From an uncultured Prevotellaceae bacterium (GTDB lineage Bacteria; Bacteroidota; Bacteroidia; Bacteroidales; Bacteroidaceae): DNA of 44,535 bases. Location: assembly GCA_902761605.1 (NCBI GenBank), contig CACWLC010000019.1, positions 1 through 44,535 on the forward strand. The letters run 5' to 3'. The translations under genes and the position numbers were made by a program. Shown piece after piece: positions 19,616 to 29,627 of this stretch. Within the stretch, counting starts at the first letter, position 1; the number at the start of each line of letters is the position of its first letter. A model generated the notes under the pieces. That model was not told the DNA's origin. It made no database searches and worked only from the letters and a program-made list of their open reading frames with translations.

Positions 19616-20293
19616 ATGACAGGATTTTATGGTGAACATTCCAAGGTCTGGGTATCAGTAGACTGCATTATCTTCGGTTTCGACGAAGGTAAGCTGAAGG
19701 TACTGGTAGGCAAGCGCCAGATGGACCCTGGTCGTGGTGAATGGAGCCTCTATGGAGGCTTCGTTCGCAGCGACGAGAGCATCGACGATGCTGCCAATCG
19801 TGTGCTCTTCGAACTTACAGGCCTGAGGAATCTCTATATGCGGCAAGTAGGAGCCTTCGGAAGCGTAGATCGTGACCCGGGGGAGCGGGTTGTATCCATC
19901 GCTTATTATGCACTCATCAGTGTCAACGACTACGATGACGACCTCCGTCTCCAGCATGGTGTGGAATGGGTGAATATCGATGATATCCCCCGTATGTACT
20001 CCGACCACAACGATATGGTTCTGAAAGCCCGTAAGCTGATGCGACAGAAGCTTTCTACCGAACCCATCGGTTTCCGACTTTTGCCAAGCCTCTTCACCCT
20101 TACTCAGCTGCAACGTCTCTACGAGGCTGTATACGGTGAGGATCTTGACAAGCGCAACTTCCGCAAACGCATCAAGGATATGTACTTCATTGAGAAGACT
20201 GAGCTCATCGACAAGAAGGGTTCTAAGCGCGGTGCAGCTCTCTATCGCTTCAACAAGCGCATATACAATGAAGGACCGTCATTTAAGTTATAA
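19616..20293 (+). CDS. araR: AraR: Nudix-like transcriptional regulator of arabinose use
   Basis: 225 residues. The N-terminal 150 form a Nudix domain ([20 protein letters not shown], then [20 protein letters not shown]), but the catalytic RExxEE is changed to RVLFEL, so hydrolase activity is probably lost. The C-terminal winged helix (about 150-225: [19 protein letters not shown], then [10 protein letters not shown]) binds DNA. This arrangement matches the Bacteroidota AraR/NrtR group; in Bacteroides a Nudix-type AraR represses arabinose genes and responds to L-arabinose. Its place inside the ara unit supports the same role and suggests autoregulation. Confidence 0.88.
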   Translation: MTGFYGEHSKVWVSVDCIIFGFDEGKLKVLVGKRQMDPGRGEWSLYGGFVRSDESIDDAANRVLFELTGLRNLYMRQVGAFGSVDRDPGERVVSIAYYALISVNDYDDDLRLQHGVEWVNIDDIPRMYSDHNDMVLKARKLMRQKLSTEPIGFRLLPSLFTLTQLQRLYEAVYGEDLDKRNFRKRIKDMYFIEKTELIDKKGSKRGAALYRFNKRIYNEGPSFKL

Positions 20294-20313
20294 CAATCAA
20301 ACTGACAAACATT

Positions 20314-21024
20314 ATGCTCGAAGAGTTAAAAGAAAAAGTATTCAAGGCTAATCTTGATCTTGTAAAGCAGAACCTCGTTATCTTCACCTGGGGAAACGTT
20401 TCTGGTATCGATCGTGAGAACGGCCTGGTAGTCATCAAGCCTTCTGGCGTTGACTACGATGTTATGAAAGCATCCGATATGGTAGTAGTAGACCTCAACA
20501 CCGGTGAGGTTGTCGATGGTGACCTTAACCCGTCATCCGACACTCCAACACACCTGGTATTGTATCGTGCTTTCCCAAATATCCAGGGTGTAGTCCACAC
20601 CCACTCTACTTATGCCACAGCTTTCGCTCAGGCAGGACGTGACATCCCTAATATCGGCACCACTCACGCTGACTATTTCTATAAGGATATCCCTTGCACA
20701 CGCGATATGACAGAGGAAGAGGTTAAGGGTAACTACGAGTTGGAGACAGGTAATGTTATTGTCGACGAGATTCTGAATATCCGTAAGATCAATCCTGACC
20801 ACACGCCTGCCGTTCTTGTGAAGAATCACGGACCTTTCTCTTGGGGAACATCTCCCGACAATGCTGTATATAATGCTAAGGTGATGGAACAGTGTGCCAA
20901 GATGGCATTCGTAGCTCTCAGCGTGAATCCTAACCTCACGATGAATCCTCTCCTCGTTGAGAAGCACTATATGCGTAAGCATGGTCCTAATGCATATTAC
21001 GGACAAAAAGGCCAAAAACATTAA
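20314..21024 (+). CDS. araD: L-ribulose-5-phosphate 4-epimerase AraD
   Basis: 236 residues of the class II aldolase/epimerase family, usual AraD length about 231. Zinc-binding [14 protein letters not shown] and THADYF motifs, phosphate-binding FTWGNVSG and NHGPFSWG, and [12 protein letters not shown] at the end, as in E. coli AraD. It converts L-ribulose 5-phosphate to D-xylulose 5-phosphate. Cytoplasmic. It precedes araA by 30 bp. Confidence 0.94.
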   Translation: MLEELKEKVFKANLDLVKQNLVIFTWGNVSGIDRENGLVVIKPSGVDYDVMKASDMVVVDLNTGEVVDGDLNPSSDTPTHLVLYRAFPNIQGVVHTHSTYATAFAQAGRDIPNIGTTHADYFYKDIPCTRDMTEEEVKGNYELETGNVIVDEILNIRKINPDHTPAVLVKNHGPFSWGTSPDNAVYNAKVMEQCAKMAFVALSVNPNLTMNPLLVEKHYMRKHGPNAYYGQKGQKH

Positions 21025-21054
21025 TAGTACTAAACTTAAAAACTTACAATAATT

Positions 21055-22596
21055 ATGATTAAAGCATTTGATAATTTCGAGATTTGGTGGGTAACTGGTG
21101 CACAGCTTCTGTACGGAGGCGATGCCGTAGTTGCAGTTGATGGACACTCTAAGGAGATGGTAGCTGGTCTCAACGACAGCGGCATTATCCCCATCAAGGT
21201 AGTATATAAAGGCACAGCCAACAGCTCTAAGGAAGTAGAGGACGTGATGAAGGCAGCCAACAACGACGCTAAGTGCGTAGGTATCATCACCTGGATGCAC
21301 ACCTTCTCACCAGCAAAGATGTGGATCAAGGGTCTGCAGGCCCTGCAGAAGCCTCTGCTCCACTTCCACACACAGTATAACGCTGAGATTCCCTGGGAGA
21401 CAATGGATATGGACTTCATGAACCTGAATCAGAGTGCTCACGGTGATATCGAGTTCGGACATATCTGCACTCGTATGCGTGTTCCTCGCAAGGTGGTTTG
21501 CGGTTACTGGAAGGACGAGGCAGCTCAGAAGCAGATTGCCGTATGGGCTCGCGTAGCTGCTGGTGTTGCTGATGCCAAGAACGTTCGCTGTCTGATGTTC
21601 GGTATGAACATGAACAACGTAGCCGTTACTGATGGTGATCGCGTAGAGTTCGAACAGCGTCTGGGCTACCACGTAGATTACTATCCAGTATCTTCTCTGA
21701 TGGAGTATTTCAAGAAGGTTACTGACGCAGAGACAGATGCCCTCGTTGAGGAGTACAAGAAGGAGTACACCATCAAGATCGACGAGAGTGGCGAAGAGGT
21801 TTACTGGGAGAAGGTTAAGAATGCAGCTAAGGCAGAAATCGCTCTGCGTCGCGTACTGAAGGACGAGGGTGCTACAGCTTTCACTACTAACTTCGACGAC
21901 TTGGGTGATGCTGACATCAACGATCCTAACTTCGTAGGATTCGATCAGATTCCAGGTCTCGCTTCTCAGCGTCTGATGACTGAGGGTATCGGTTTTGGTG
22001 CCGAGGGTGACTGGAAGACAGCTTGTCTGTATCGTTCACTCTGGGTAATCCAGCAGGGCATGCCAACAGGATGTTCATTCCTCGAGGACTACACCCTTAA
22101 CTTCGCTGGCGACCGTTCTTCATGCCTCCAGAGCCACATGCTCGAGGTTTGTCCGCTCATCGCTTCTGATAAGCCAAAGCTCGAGGTTCACTTCCTCGGT
22201 ATCGGTATCCGCAAGCAGCAGACAGCCCGTCTGGTATTCACCTCAAAGACCGGTCGTGGTATCAAAGCTACTGTCGTAGACCTCGGCAACCGTTTCCGTC
22301 TGATTTCTCAGGAGGTAGAGTGCATCGAGCCAAAGCCAATGCCAAACCTTCCTGTTGCTTCTGCTCTCTGGGTTCCACAGCCCACATTTGAGATCGGCGC
22401 TGGTGCATGGATCCTCGCTGGTGGTACTCACCACAGCGCATTCTCTTACGACATCACCGAAGAGTACTGGGAGGACTTCGCTGAGATGCTAGGTCTGGAG
22501 TATGTCAAGATCAATAAGGATACTAAGACTTACGAGTTCAAACAGCAGCTCCAGAACAATGAGATTTACTACATGTTGAACAAAGCACTGAAATAG
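21055..22596 (+). CDS. araA: L-arabinose isomerase AraA
   Basis: 513 residues. AraA landmarks: WWVTGAQLLYG near the N-terminus, IITWMHTFSPAKMWIKGL, the metal-binding region TEGIGFGAEGDWKTA, GCSFLEDYTLNF, SHMLEVCP and GGTHHSAFS near the C-terminus with the conserved His. It converts L-arabinose to L-ribulose, the first cytoplasmic step. The stop is 3 bp before araB. Confidence 0.96.
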   Translation: MIKAFDNFEIWWVTGAQLLYGGDAVVAVDGHSKEMVAGLNDSGIIPIKVVYKGTANSSKEVEDVMKAANNDAKCVGIITWMHTFSPAKMWIKGLQALQKPLLHFHTQYNAEIPWETMDMDFMNLNQSAHGDIEFGHICTRMRVPRKVVCGYWKDEAAQKQIAVWARVAAGVADAKNVRCLMFGMNMNNVAVTDGDRVEFEQRLGYHVDYYPVSSLMEYFKKVTDAETDALVEEYKKEYTIKIDESGEEVYWEKVKNAAKAEIALRRVLKDEGATAFTTNFDDLGDADINDPNFVGFDQIPGLASQRLMTEGIGFGAEGDWKTACLYRSLWVIQQGMPTGCSFLEDYTLNFAGDRSSCLQSHMLEVCPLIASDKPKLEVHFLGIGIRKQQTARLVFTSKTGRGIKATVVDLGNRFRLISQEVECIEPKPMPNLPVASALWVPQPTFEIGAGAWILAGGTHHSAFSYDITEEYWEDFAEMLGLEYVKINKDTKTYEFKQQLQNNEIYYMLNKALK

Positions 22597-22599
22597 TAT

Positions 22600-24189
22600 A
22601 TGACAGCAAAACAGACTATTGAAGCAGGTAAAGCCATCCTCGGTATCGAGTTTGGCTCTACCCGCATCAAGGCCGTCCTCATCGACGAGGACAATAAGCC
22701 CATCGCACAGGGCTCACACGAATGGGAGAATCAGCTGGTAGATGGTCTCTGGACCTACTCTACCGAAGCTATCTGGTACGGACTGCAGGACTGCTACGCC
22801 GATCTCCGCAAGGATGTTCAGAAGCAGTACGACTGCGAGATCGAGGCCCTCGCTGCCATCGGTTTCTCAGCAATGATGCACGGCTATATGGCCTTCAACG
22901 AGAAGCAGGAGATCCTCGTGCCTTTCCGCACATGGCGTAACACCAACACCGGTAAGGCAGCTGCAGAGCTCTCGAAACTCTTCAACTACAACATCCCTCT
23001 CCGTTGGAGCATCAGCCATCTCTATGAGGCAATCCTCGACAACGAGGAGCATGTTAGCGACATCAAGTACCTCACTACCCTTGCAGGTTATGTTCACTGG
23101 CAGGTAACAGGTCAGTTCGTTCTTGGCGTAGGCGATGCATCAGGTATGATTCCTGTTGATCCCGCAACTAAAACCTACGATGCAGAGATGGTCAAAAAAT
23201 TTGACGAGCTCATCGCTCCCAAGGGATTCTCATGGAACCTGCTCGACATCCTTCCAAAGTCTCTCAACGCAGGTGAGAGTGCAGGATTCCTTACTCCTGA
23301 GGGCGCAAAGAAACTCGACGTATCTGGCCACCTGAAGGCAGGCATCCCAGTATGTCCTCCTGAGGGTGATGCAGGCACAGGTATGGTAGCCACCAACGCT
23401 GTGAAGCAGCGCACAGGTAACGTCTCTGCAGGTACATCTTCATTCTCTATGATTGTACTCGAGAAGCCTCTCAGCAAGCCTTACGAGATGATTGACATGG
23501 TAACCACTCCTGACGGAAGTCTTGTAGCTATGGTTCACTGTAATAATTGTACTAGTGATATTAATGCCTGGGTAAACCTCTTTAAAGAATATCAGCAACT
23601 TCTTGGGATTGAGGTAGATATGAATCAACTCTACGGCAAGCTTTTCAACAAGGCTCTTGAGGGTGATACTGACTGTGGAGGCCTGATGGCCTACAACTAC
23701 GTAAGCGGTGAGCCTGTAACAGGTCTTGCAGAAGGTCGCCCGATGTTCGTACGCTCTGCCAATGACAAATTCAACCTTGCCAACTTCATGCGTGCCCACC
23801 TCTATGGTGCCATCGGTGTATTGAAGATTGGTAATGACATCCTGTTCAAGGAAGAGATGATCCGCGTAGACCGTATCACAGGTCACGGAGGTTACTTCAA
23901 GACACCTGGTGTAGGTCAGCGCATGTTGGCAGCAGCCCTCAACTCTCCTATCTCAGTTATGGAGACTGCAGGTGAAGGTGGTGCCTGGGGTATCGCCCTG
24001 CTCGCAGGATATGCTGTAAATAATCCCGACAAGCTTAATCTCGCTGACTATCTCGAGAAGGTTGTCTTCGCAGGTAATACTGGTGTGAGCATCGCTCCTA
24101 CCGCAGAGGATGTTGCCGGCTTCGAGAAGTATATCGAGAACTACAAGCGTTGTCTGCCTATCGAACAGGCTGCTGTTGATAATAAATAA
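22600..24189 (+). CDS. araB: L-ribulokinase (FGGY carbohydrate kinase)
   Basis: 529 residues of the FGGY family: N-terminal phosphate loop GIEFGSTRIKAVLIDED, substrate-side GFSAMMHGYMAF and FRTWRNTNTG, the second phosphate motif GNVSAGTSSFSMIV, and ITGHGGYFKTPGVGQRMLAA with adenosine-binding Gly residues. It is the Bacteroidota-type ribulokinase rather than the E. coli AraB sequence type. Between araA and the GH51 gene, ribulokinase is the only missing step, which fixes the call. A segment around 23530-23640 uses unusually AT-rich codons compared with the rest. Confidence 0.9.
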   Translation: MTAKQTIEAGKAILGIEFGSTRIKAVLIDEDNKPIAQGSHEWENQLVDGLWTYSTEAIWYGLQDCYADLRKDVQKQYDCEIEALAAIGFSAMMHGYMAFNEKQEILVPFRTWRNTNTGKAAAELSKLFNYNIPLRWSISHLYEAILDNEEHVSDIKYLTTLAGYVHWQVTGQFVLGVGDASGMIPVDPATKTYDAEMVKKFDELIAPKGFSWNLLDILPKSLNAGESAGFLTPEGAKKLDVSGHLKAGIPVCPPEGDAGTGMVATNAVKQRTGNVSAGTSSFSMIVLEKPLSKPYEMIDMVTTPDGSLVAMVHCNNCTSDINAWVNLFKEYQQLLGIEVDMNQLYGKLFNKALEGDTDCGGLMAYNYVSGEPVTGLAEGRPMFVRSANDKFNLANFMRAHLYGAIGVLKIGNDILFKEEMIRVDRITGHGGYFKTPGVGQRMLAAALNSPISVMETAGEGGAWGIALLAGYAVNNPDKLNLADYLEKVVFAGNTGVSIAPTAEDVAGFEKYIENYKRCLPIEQAAVDNK

Positions 24190-24200
24190 TGTATTTATAT

Positions 24201-25787
24201 ATGAGAAAAGTATTAGTATTAGCACTTTCTGCTTTTGCTCTGAGCGTATCCGCTGCTGATAACGTAAAAGCAACGATTCACGCCGACAAGGCTGGAGCTA
24301 AGATCAACAAAGAGATCTACGGTCAGTTCTCTGAGCACCTCGGAAGCTGTATCTACGGTGGTCTCTGGGTAGGTGAAGACTCACAGATTCCCAACATCAA
24401 CGGCTACCGTAAGGATGTGTTCGAGGCTCTTAAGGCTCTTAAGATCCCCGTACTGCGTTGGCCTGGCGGCTGCTTTGCCGACGACTACCACTGGATGGAC
24501 GGTATCGGTCCTAAGAAGGATCGCCCATCACTTCGTAACAACAACTGGGGCGGCACCATCGAAGACAACTCTTTCGGTACCCATGAGTTCCTTAACCTCT
24601 GTGAGATGCTCGACTGCGAGCCTTACATCTCTGGTAACGTTGGTTCAGGTACCGTAAAGGAGATGGCTCAGTGGGTAGAGTACATGACCAGCGACGGTGA
24701 TACTCCTATGGCTCGTCTGCGTCGTCAGAACGGACGCGACAAGGCCTGGAAGGTAAAGTACTTCGGTATCGGCAACGAGGCTTGGGGTTGTGGCGGTAAC
24801 ATGAGTCCTGAGTACTACAGCGACGAGTTCCGTAAGTTCAACACCTATCTTCGCGATCAGGGCGACAACAAGCTCTATCGCATCGCCTCTGGTGCCAGCG
24901 ACTACGACTACAAATGGACTGACGTTTGTATGGATAAGATCGGAGGTCGCATGCAGGGTATCTCTCTTCATTATTATACCTGCACAGGTTGGAACGGTCC
25001 TAAGGGCTCTGCCATCAACTTCGACAACGACCAGTATTACTGGGCTCTCGGCAAGTGCCTTGAGATCGAGGAAGTAATAAAGAAGCACAAGGCCATCATG
25101 GACAAGAAAGACCCCAAGAACCGCATTGGTCTGCTCGTTGATGAGTGGGGCACATGGTGGGATGAGGAGCCAGGCACTATCTCTGGACACCTCTACCAGC
25201 AGAATGCTCTCCGCGATGCCTTCGTAGCCGCCCTGAGCCTCAACGTATTCCATAAGTACACAGACCGCGTAAAGATGGCTAACATCGCCCAGGTTGTAAA
25301 CGTATTGCAGTCTATGATCCTCACCGATCAGGAAGGCACTGGTCACATGGTGCTCACTCCTACATATCACGTGTTTGAGATGTACACTCCGTTCCAGGAG
25401 GCTACCTTCCTGCCTGTAGACCTCGAGAGTGAGGTAGTACAATGCAGCAAGGAGTACTTCAAGGAGAAGGCCAATACCGCCGACAACAGCACCCGTCCCT
25501 GCCCTCTTCTCTCTGCTTCTGCAGCTAAGACACAGGCTGGCGGCATCGTACTCGCTATCACTAACGTATCTCTCGACAAGGCTCAGACTATCGACTTCGC
25601 AATCGACGGTTTCAAGGCCAAGAACGTAAGTGGTCGTATCCTCACCTCTAAGAATGTCGCCGACTACAATGACTTCAAGAATACCAATGTCGTAGCTCCA
25701 AAGGAGTACAAAGATGCGAAAATCAAGAAGGGTGTGCTCACCGTTAAGGTTCCCGCAAAGTCTATTATCGTTTTAAATATTAACTAA
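24201..25787 (+). CDS. Exported alpha-L-arabinofuranosidase (GH51)
   Basis: 528 residues from the ATG at 24201, chosen over the in-frame ATG at 24189 because it gives a clean signal peptide (MRKVLVLALSAFALSVSA). The GH51 TIM barrel shows LRWPGGCFADDYHW, the acid/base Glu193 in GIGNEAWGCGGN and the nucleophile Glu315 in LLVDEWGTWWD; the C-terminal beta domain follows. It releases terminal L-arabinofuranose from arabino-oligosaccharides, probably in the periplasm, supplying the symporter of the same operon. Confidence 0.94.
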   Translation: MRKVLVLALSAFALSVSAADNVKATIHADKAGAKINKEIYGQFSEHLGSCIYGGLWVGEDSQIPNINGYRKDVFEALKALKIPVLRWPGGCFADDYHWMDGIGPKKDRPSLRNNNWGGTIEDNSFGTHEFLNLCEMLDCEPYISGNVGSGTVKEMAQWVEYMTSDGDTPMARLRRQNGRDKAWKVKYFGIGNEAWGCGGNMSPEYYSDEFRKFNTYLRDQGDNKLYRIASGASDYDYKWTDVCMDKIGGRMQGISLHYYTCTGWNGPKGSAINFDNDQYYWALGKCLEIEEVIKKHKAIMDKKDPKNRIGLLVDEWGTWWDEEPGTISGHLYQQNALRDAFVAALSLNVFHKYTDRVKMANIAQVVNVLQSMILTDQEGTGHMVLTPTYHVFEMYTPFQEATFLPVDLESEVVQCSKEYFKEKANTADNSTRPCPLLSASAAKTQAGGIVLAITNVSLDKAQTIDFAIDGFKAKNVSGRILTSKNVADYNDFKNTNVVAPKEYKDAKIKKGVLTVKVPAKSIIVLNIN

Positions 25788-25807
25788 ATTAATTATTCAT
25801 TATTAGT

Positions 25808-27820
25808 ATGAACAACAACAAAGTTATGAACATGGCAGCGGACAATATCCGTATCCTTGCTGCTTCAATGGTTGAGAAAGCAAAGTCTGGTCACCCAGGC
25901 GGTGCTATGGGTGGTGCTGATTTCATCAACACTCTGTACTCAGAATTCCTCGTTTACGACCCAGAGAATCCCGCATGGGAAGGGCGTGACCGTTTCTTCC
26001 TCGATCCAGGTCACATGGCTCCAATGCTCTACAGCCAGCTCTGCCTCATCGGTAAGTATACACTCGAGGATTTGAAGAACCTGCGTCAGTGGGGCTCTGT
26101 TACTCCAGGTCACCCCGAGCGCGAGATTGAGCGCGGTATCGAGAACACCTCTGGTCCTCTCGGACAGGGTCACTGCTTCGCAGTAGGTGCTGCCATCGCC
26201 GCCAAGTTCCTGAAGGCTCGTCTGGGCAACGTTATGAATCAGACCATCTATGCATACATATCTGACGGTGGTGTGCAGGAGGAGATTTCTCAGGGTGCTG
26301 GCCGTATTGCTGGTAACCTGGGCCTCGACAACCTCATCATGTTCTACGATGCTAACGATATTCAGCTCTCTACACGTACAGAGGTTGTTACCTGCGAGGA
26401 TACAGCTAAGAAGTACGAGGCATGGGGCTGGTATGTGCAGAAGATCGATGGTAACGATGTTGACCAGATCCGTGAGGCTATCAAGAAGGCTCAGGCCGAG
26501 AAGGAACGTCCAAGTCTGATCATCGGTCACTGTGTGATGGGCAAGGGTGCCCGCAAGGCAGACAACAGCTCATACGAGAGCAACTGTGCTACTCACGGAG
26601 CTCCCCTTGGTGGCGATGCATACATCAACACGATGAAGAACCTCGGTGCTGATCCTGAGAATCCATTCCAGATCTTCCCAGAGGTTAAGGAGTTGTATGC
26701 AAAGCGTGCCGAGGAGCTGAAGAAGATCTGCGCTGAGCGCTATGCCGAGAAGGCTGAGTGGGCAAAGGGGCACCCCGTACAGGCCAAGCAGCTCGAGGAG
26801 TGGTTCAGCGGCAAGGCTCCTGTCATCGACTGGAGCAAGGTTGAGCAGAAGGCAGGTGCTGCCACACGTGGTGCCAGCGCTACCGTCCTGTCTGTTCTCG
26901 CTGAGCAGGTGCCCAACATGATCTGCGCTTCAGCAGACCTGAGCAACTCTGACAAGACCGACGGTTTCCTGAAGAAGACTCACGACATCGTTCGTGGCGA
27001 CTTCAGCGGTGCTTTCTTCCAGGCAGGTGTGGCTGAGCTCACCATGGCTTGCTGCTGCATCGGTATGGCTCTCCACGGTGGTGTCATCCCTGCTTGCGGC
27101 ACATTCTTCGTATTCTCTGACTACATGAAGCCAGCAGTACGTATGGCAGCCCTGATGGAGCTCCCGGTTAAGTTCATCTGGACTCACGATGCATTCCGCG
27201 TAGGTGAGGACGGTCCTACCCACGAGCCTGTTGAGCAGGAGGCACAGATCCGTCTGATGGAGAAGCTCAAGAACCATCACGGCAAGAACTCCGTACTGGT
27301 TGTCCGTCCTGCTGATGCCGAGGAGACCACCGTTTGCTGGCGCATGGCTATGGAGAACATCGATACGCCTACAGCACTCATCTTCTCTCGTCAGAACATT
27401 GAGATGCTGCCCGAAGGCAACGACTACAACCAGGCCACCAAGGGTGCCTACGTTGTAGCCGGCTCTGACGAGGATTACGACGTGATCCTGCTGGCTTCCG
27501 GTTCTGAGGTGTCTACCCTCGAGGCTGGTGCCAAGCTGCTCCGTGAGGATGGCGTAAAGGTTCGCGTGGTAAGCGTTCCTTCTGAGGGTCTGTTCCGCAG
27601 CCAGCCAAAGGAGTACCAGCAGCGTGTTCTCCCTGCAGACAAGAAGAAGTTCGGTCTGACCGCTGGTCTGCCCGTAAACCTCGAAGGTCTTGTAGGTGCT
27701 GACGGCTGTGTATGGGGTCTTGAGAGCTTCGGATTCTCTGCTCCGTACAAGGTGCTTGACGAGAAGCTCGGCTTCACCGGCCAGAATGTTTACAACCAAG
27801 TAAAGAAACTGCTTGCATAA
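25808..27820 (+). CDS. tkt: Transketolase
   Basis: 670 residues. Thiamine-diphosphate enzyme with AKSGHPGGAMGGADF, GHPEREIERG, TSGPLGQG, the cofactor loop SDGGVQEEIS...LIMFYDAND, and the pyrimidine-domain GTFFVFSDYMKPAVRMAALM with WTHDAFRVGEDGPTHEPVE. The GDG triplet of many transketolases is SDG here. It moves two-carbon units between pentose phosphates. Placed after the arabinose genes, it processes their xylulose 5-phosphate. Stop overlaps the rpiB start (TAATG). Confidence 0.95.
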   Translation: MNNNKVMNMAADNIRILAASMVEKAKSGHPGGAMGGADFINTLYSEFLVYDPENPAWEGRDRFFLDPGHMAPMLYSQLCLIGKYTLEDLKNLRQWGSVTPGHPEREIERGIENTSGPLGQGHCFAVGAAIAAKFLKARLGNVMNQTIYAYISDGGVQEEISQGAGRIAGNLGLDNLIMFYDANDIQLSTRTEVVTCEDTAKKYEAWGWYVQKIDGNDVDQIREAIKKAQAEKERPSLIIGHCVMGKGARKADNSSYESNCATHGAPLGGDAYINTMKNLGADPENPFQIFPEVKELYAKRAEELKKICAERYAEKAEWAKGHPVQAKQLEEWFSGKAPVIDWSKVEQKAGAATRGASATVLSVLAEQVPNMICASADLSNSDKTDGFLKKTHDIVRGDFSGAFFQAGVAELTMACCCIGMALHGGVIPACGTFFVFSDYMKPAVRMAALMELPVKFIWTHDAFRVGEDGPTHEPVEQEAQIRLMEKLKNHHGKNSVLVVRPADAEETTVCWRMAMENIDTPTALIFSRQNIEMLPEGNDYNQATKGAYVVAGSDEDYDVILLASGSEVSTLEAGAKLLREDGVKVRVVSVPSEGLFRSQPKEYQQRVLPADKKKFGLTAGLPVNLEGLVGADGCVWGLESFGFSAPYKVLDEKLGFTGQNVYNQVKKLLA

Positions 27821-28263
27821 TGGAAGTAAAGACAGTTGGTGTAGCCTGTGATCATGCAGGCTACCCTTTAAAGCAGTTTGTTCTCCAGTATCTCGAGGAG
27901 AAAGGTTATCCCGTAAAGGACTACGGAACCTGGAGTGAAGCCTCAGTCGACTATCCCGACTTCGGTCATGCACTTGCTGAGGGCATCGAGAGCGGTGAGG
28001 TATATCCCGGCATAGCCATCTGCGGTTCTGGCGAGGGTATCTCCATGACGCTCAACAAGCACCAGAAGGTACGTGCAGGCCTCTGTTGGATACCTGAGAT
28101 AGCCCACCTCATCCGTCAGCACAACGATGCTAACGTCTTGGTGATGCCAGGTCGTTTCATTGACAACAACATGGCTCGTAAGATTATGGACGAGTTCTTT
28201 ACTGCAACCTTCGAAGGCGGTCGCCATCAGAAGCGCGTAGATAAAATCCCCGTTCAGAAGTAA
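27820..28263 (+). CDS. rpiB: Ribose-5-phosphate isomerase B
   Basis: 147 residues of the RpiB/LacAB family: VACDHAGYPLK near the start, DYGTWSEASVDYPDFGH, the catalytic Cys in AICGSGEGISMTLNK, and HNDANVLVMPGRF. It interconverts ribulose 5-phosphate and ribose 5-phosphate, providing the second transketolase substrate. Translationally coupled to tkt and last in the arabinose unit, followed by a terminator. Confidence 0.95.
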   Translation: MEVKTVGVACDHAGYPLKQFVLQYLEEKGYPVKDYGTWSEASVDYPDFGHALAEGIESGEVYPGIAICGSGEGISMTLNKHQKVRAGLCWIPEIAHLIRQHNDANVLVMPGRFIDNNMARKIMDEFFTATFEGGRHQKRVDKIPVQK

Positions 28264-28275
28264 ACAATAAAAAAG

Positions 28276-28293
28276 TCCCGCCAACCGGCGGGA
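28276..28293. terminator. Intrinsic terminator after rpiB
   Basis: TCCCGCC / GGCGGGA stem with loop AACC, an A-rich 5' flank and a T-rich 3' flank, between two converging genes. Works in both directions. Confidence 0.85.
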
Positions 28294-28297
28294 TTAT

Positions 28298-28828
28298 TTA
28301 TTTTATCTCATATCCTCTAACCCACTCTTTCAGCAGCTCCACCGCATCCTCATGCTCCGGATAATACCTAAGCATCACCGTCACCTGTCTCAGTGAGTCG
28401 CTGTCGATCACCTTTCCATAGTATCCCCATTTGTCGTCAGTTCCTTCGAGGATACTGTAGTCGTCGCCCACGTCAACGAGGTCTGCACCCATGCCCATCA
28501 TCGTCTGGCCTGAGCTACGCAACATACCTTGGACCGAGTCCACCATCACCGATATCGACACGTCGTCCATCATAAACAGCTCCTGCATGCCGGCATCTTC
28601 GGGCAGATCCTGATGCACAAGGAACGATGGATAATTGATGTCGAGATTTAACCTGTCGCTGTGATATTTCTGTAGCGTATAGTTGCCCATCCGTATGGCA
28701 ACGCTGTCGGCACCCGTCACCTCGCTCACATACGCTCTCGGCTGCTTCTGGCTTTCAAAACATCCGTTCGTCATCAGCATCATTCCAATGCCGCAGACAA
28801 CAGCCCAAAAACCTCTCCCTGGCTTCAT
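28298..28828 (-). CDS. Lipoprotein of unknown function
   Basis: 176 residues with a lipoprotein signal (lipobox TNGC, Cys at about 23). The mature part is soluble, with repeated hydrophobic-polar beta-type patterns (VSISVMVDSV, then QVTVMLRYYPEH) and the C-terminus VELLKEWVRGYEIK. No family is recognised. It starts 6 bp after the stop of the upstream barrel protein gene, so the two are probably co-transcribed and both envelope located. Confidence 0.7.
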   Translation of the reverse strand: MKPGRGFWAVVCGIGMMLMTNGCFESQKQPRAYVSEVTGADSVAIRMGNYTLQKYHSDRLNLDINYPSFLVHQDLPEDAGMQELFMMDDVSISVMVDSVQGMLRSSGQTMMGMGADLVDVGDDYSILEGTDDKWGYYGKVIDSDSLRQVTVMLRYYPEHEDAVELLKEWVRGYEIK

Positions 28829-28834
28829 AATGGT

Positions 28835-29440
28835 TTAAAGCTTATATCCGAGAGTTACTACGAAAAGCTGATTGCGTACAGCGGTATCAAGACCAGAGAA
28901 CACCTTAGTTACACCGAAGTTATATCGTGCATCGAGGGTGACGTTGCTTATCTCGTATGAAAGTCCGATGGGGATAGAGAGATCAAACTTGTTGATCTTT
29001 ACATCATCGTCATTAAACAGTAAGTGGAGATATCTGTCGAAATCAACCTTTGTTCCCCCCTGCTCTATCTGCGACTTAACTCTGAATGCAGGCTGAAGAC
29101 CGGCTTTTACTGCCAGACCAGGAAGCACGTAGTAGTTGATAGTCACAGGTACAGCAGCATAATACATCTTCAGTACCGTCTCCTCTGTGGTGTTCTTAAA
29201 CTTTGCGCCCTGGTCAGTGAAGAGTACACCGGCTGCGAAGCCGAACTTATCGGTGATGTAACGCTCGTACTCCACACCATAGGTAAAGTTCAGTTTCGAC
29301 TTACCTCCATCATAGTTGGTAAGATTGCTCAATGTGATACCAAGACGAGGCTGGATAGTACTTTCTCCCTCCTCATGCTGGGCACAGACATTCACTGTAG
29401 CCATCATGGCGGCTACGGCCAAAAATAGGAACTTTTTCAT
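28835..29440 (-). CDS. Outer-membrane beta-barrel protein (PorT-like)
   Basis: 201 residues from the ATG at 29440 (an ATG four codons earlier is possible) with signal peptide MKKFLFLAVAAMMATVNVCA. The rest has about eight amphipathic beta strands, including NFTYGVEYERYITDKFGFAA and ending DARYNFGVTKVF...QLFVVTLGYKL, typical of the small PorT/OMP_b-brl_2 barrels of Bacteroidota. A TATCTTTG -7 box lies at 29480-29473. Function unknown. Confidence 0.75.
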   Translation of the reverse strand: MKKFLFLAVAAMMATVNVCAQHEEGESTIQPRLGITLSNLTNYDGGKSKLNFTYGVEYERYITDKFGFAAGVLFTDQGAKFKNTTEETVLKMYYAAVPVTINYYVLPGLAVKAGLQPAFRVKSQIEQGGTKVDFDRYLHLLFNDDDVKINKFDLSIPIGLSYEISNVTLDARYNFGVTKVFSGLDTAVRNQLFVVTLGYKL

Positions 29441-29590
29441 CTTAAAATTCAATTAATTATTCTTTATGGCGACAAAGATACAAATAATTTTGGATAACTT
29501 ATAGATTTTTCAGAAAAATTTTACTATCATTATATTCATAAACTATCATAAATTTGGATGCAAATTTAGCGATTATCCCCAAATTTTCAC

Positions 29591-29598
29591 TATCTTTG
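29591..29598 (+). promoter_or_regulatory. -7 element upstream of the dipeptidase gene
   Basis: TATCTTTG with a following C, 30 bp before the start at 29628. No good TTTG 19-20 bp upstream was seen. Confidence 0.5.
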
Positions 29599-29627
29599 CC
29601 AATAAAATTAGTGACTTCAGTAAAAAT

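Noticed and set aside
26930-27973. 347-aa minus-strand ORF opposite transketolase
   Set aside because: Antisense shadow of tkt and rpiB; no family features.
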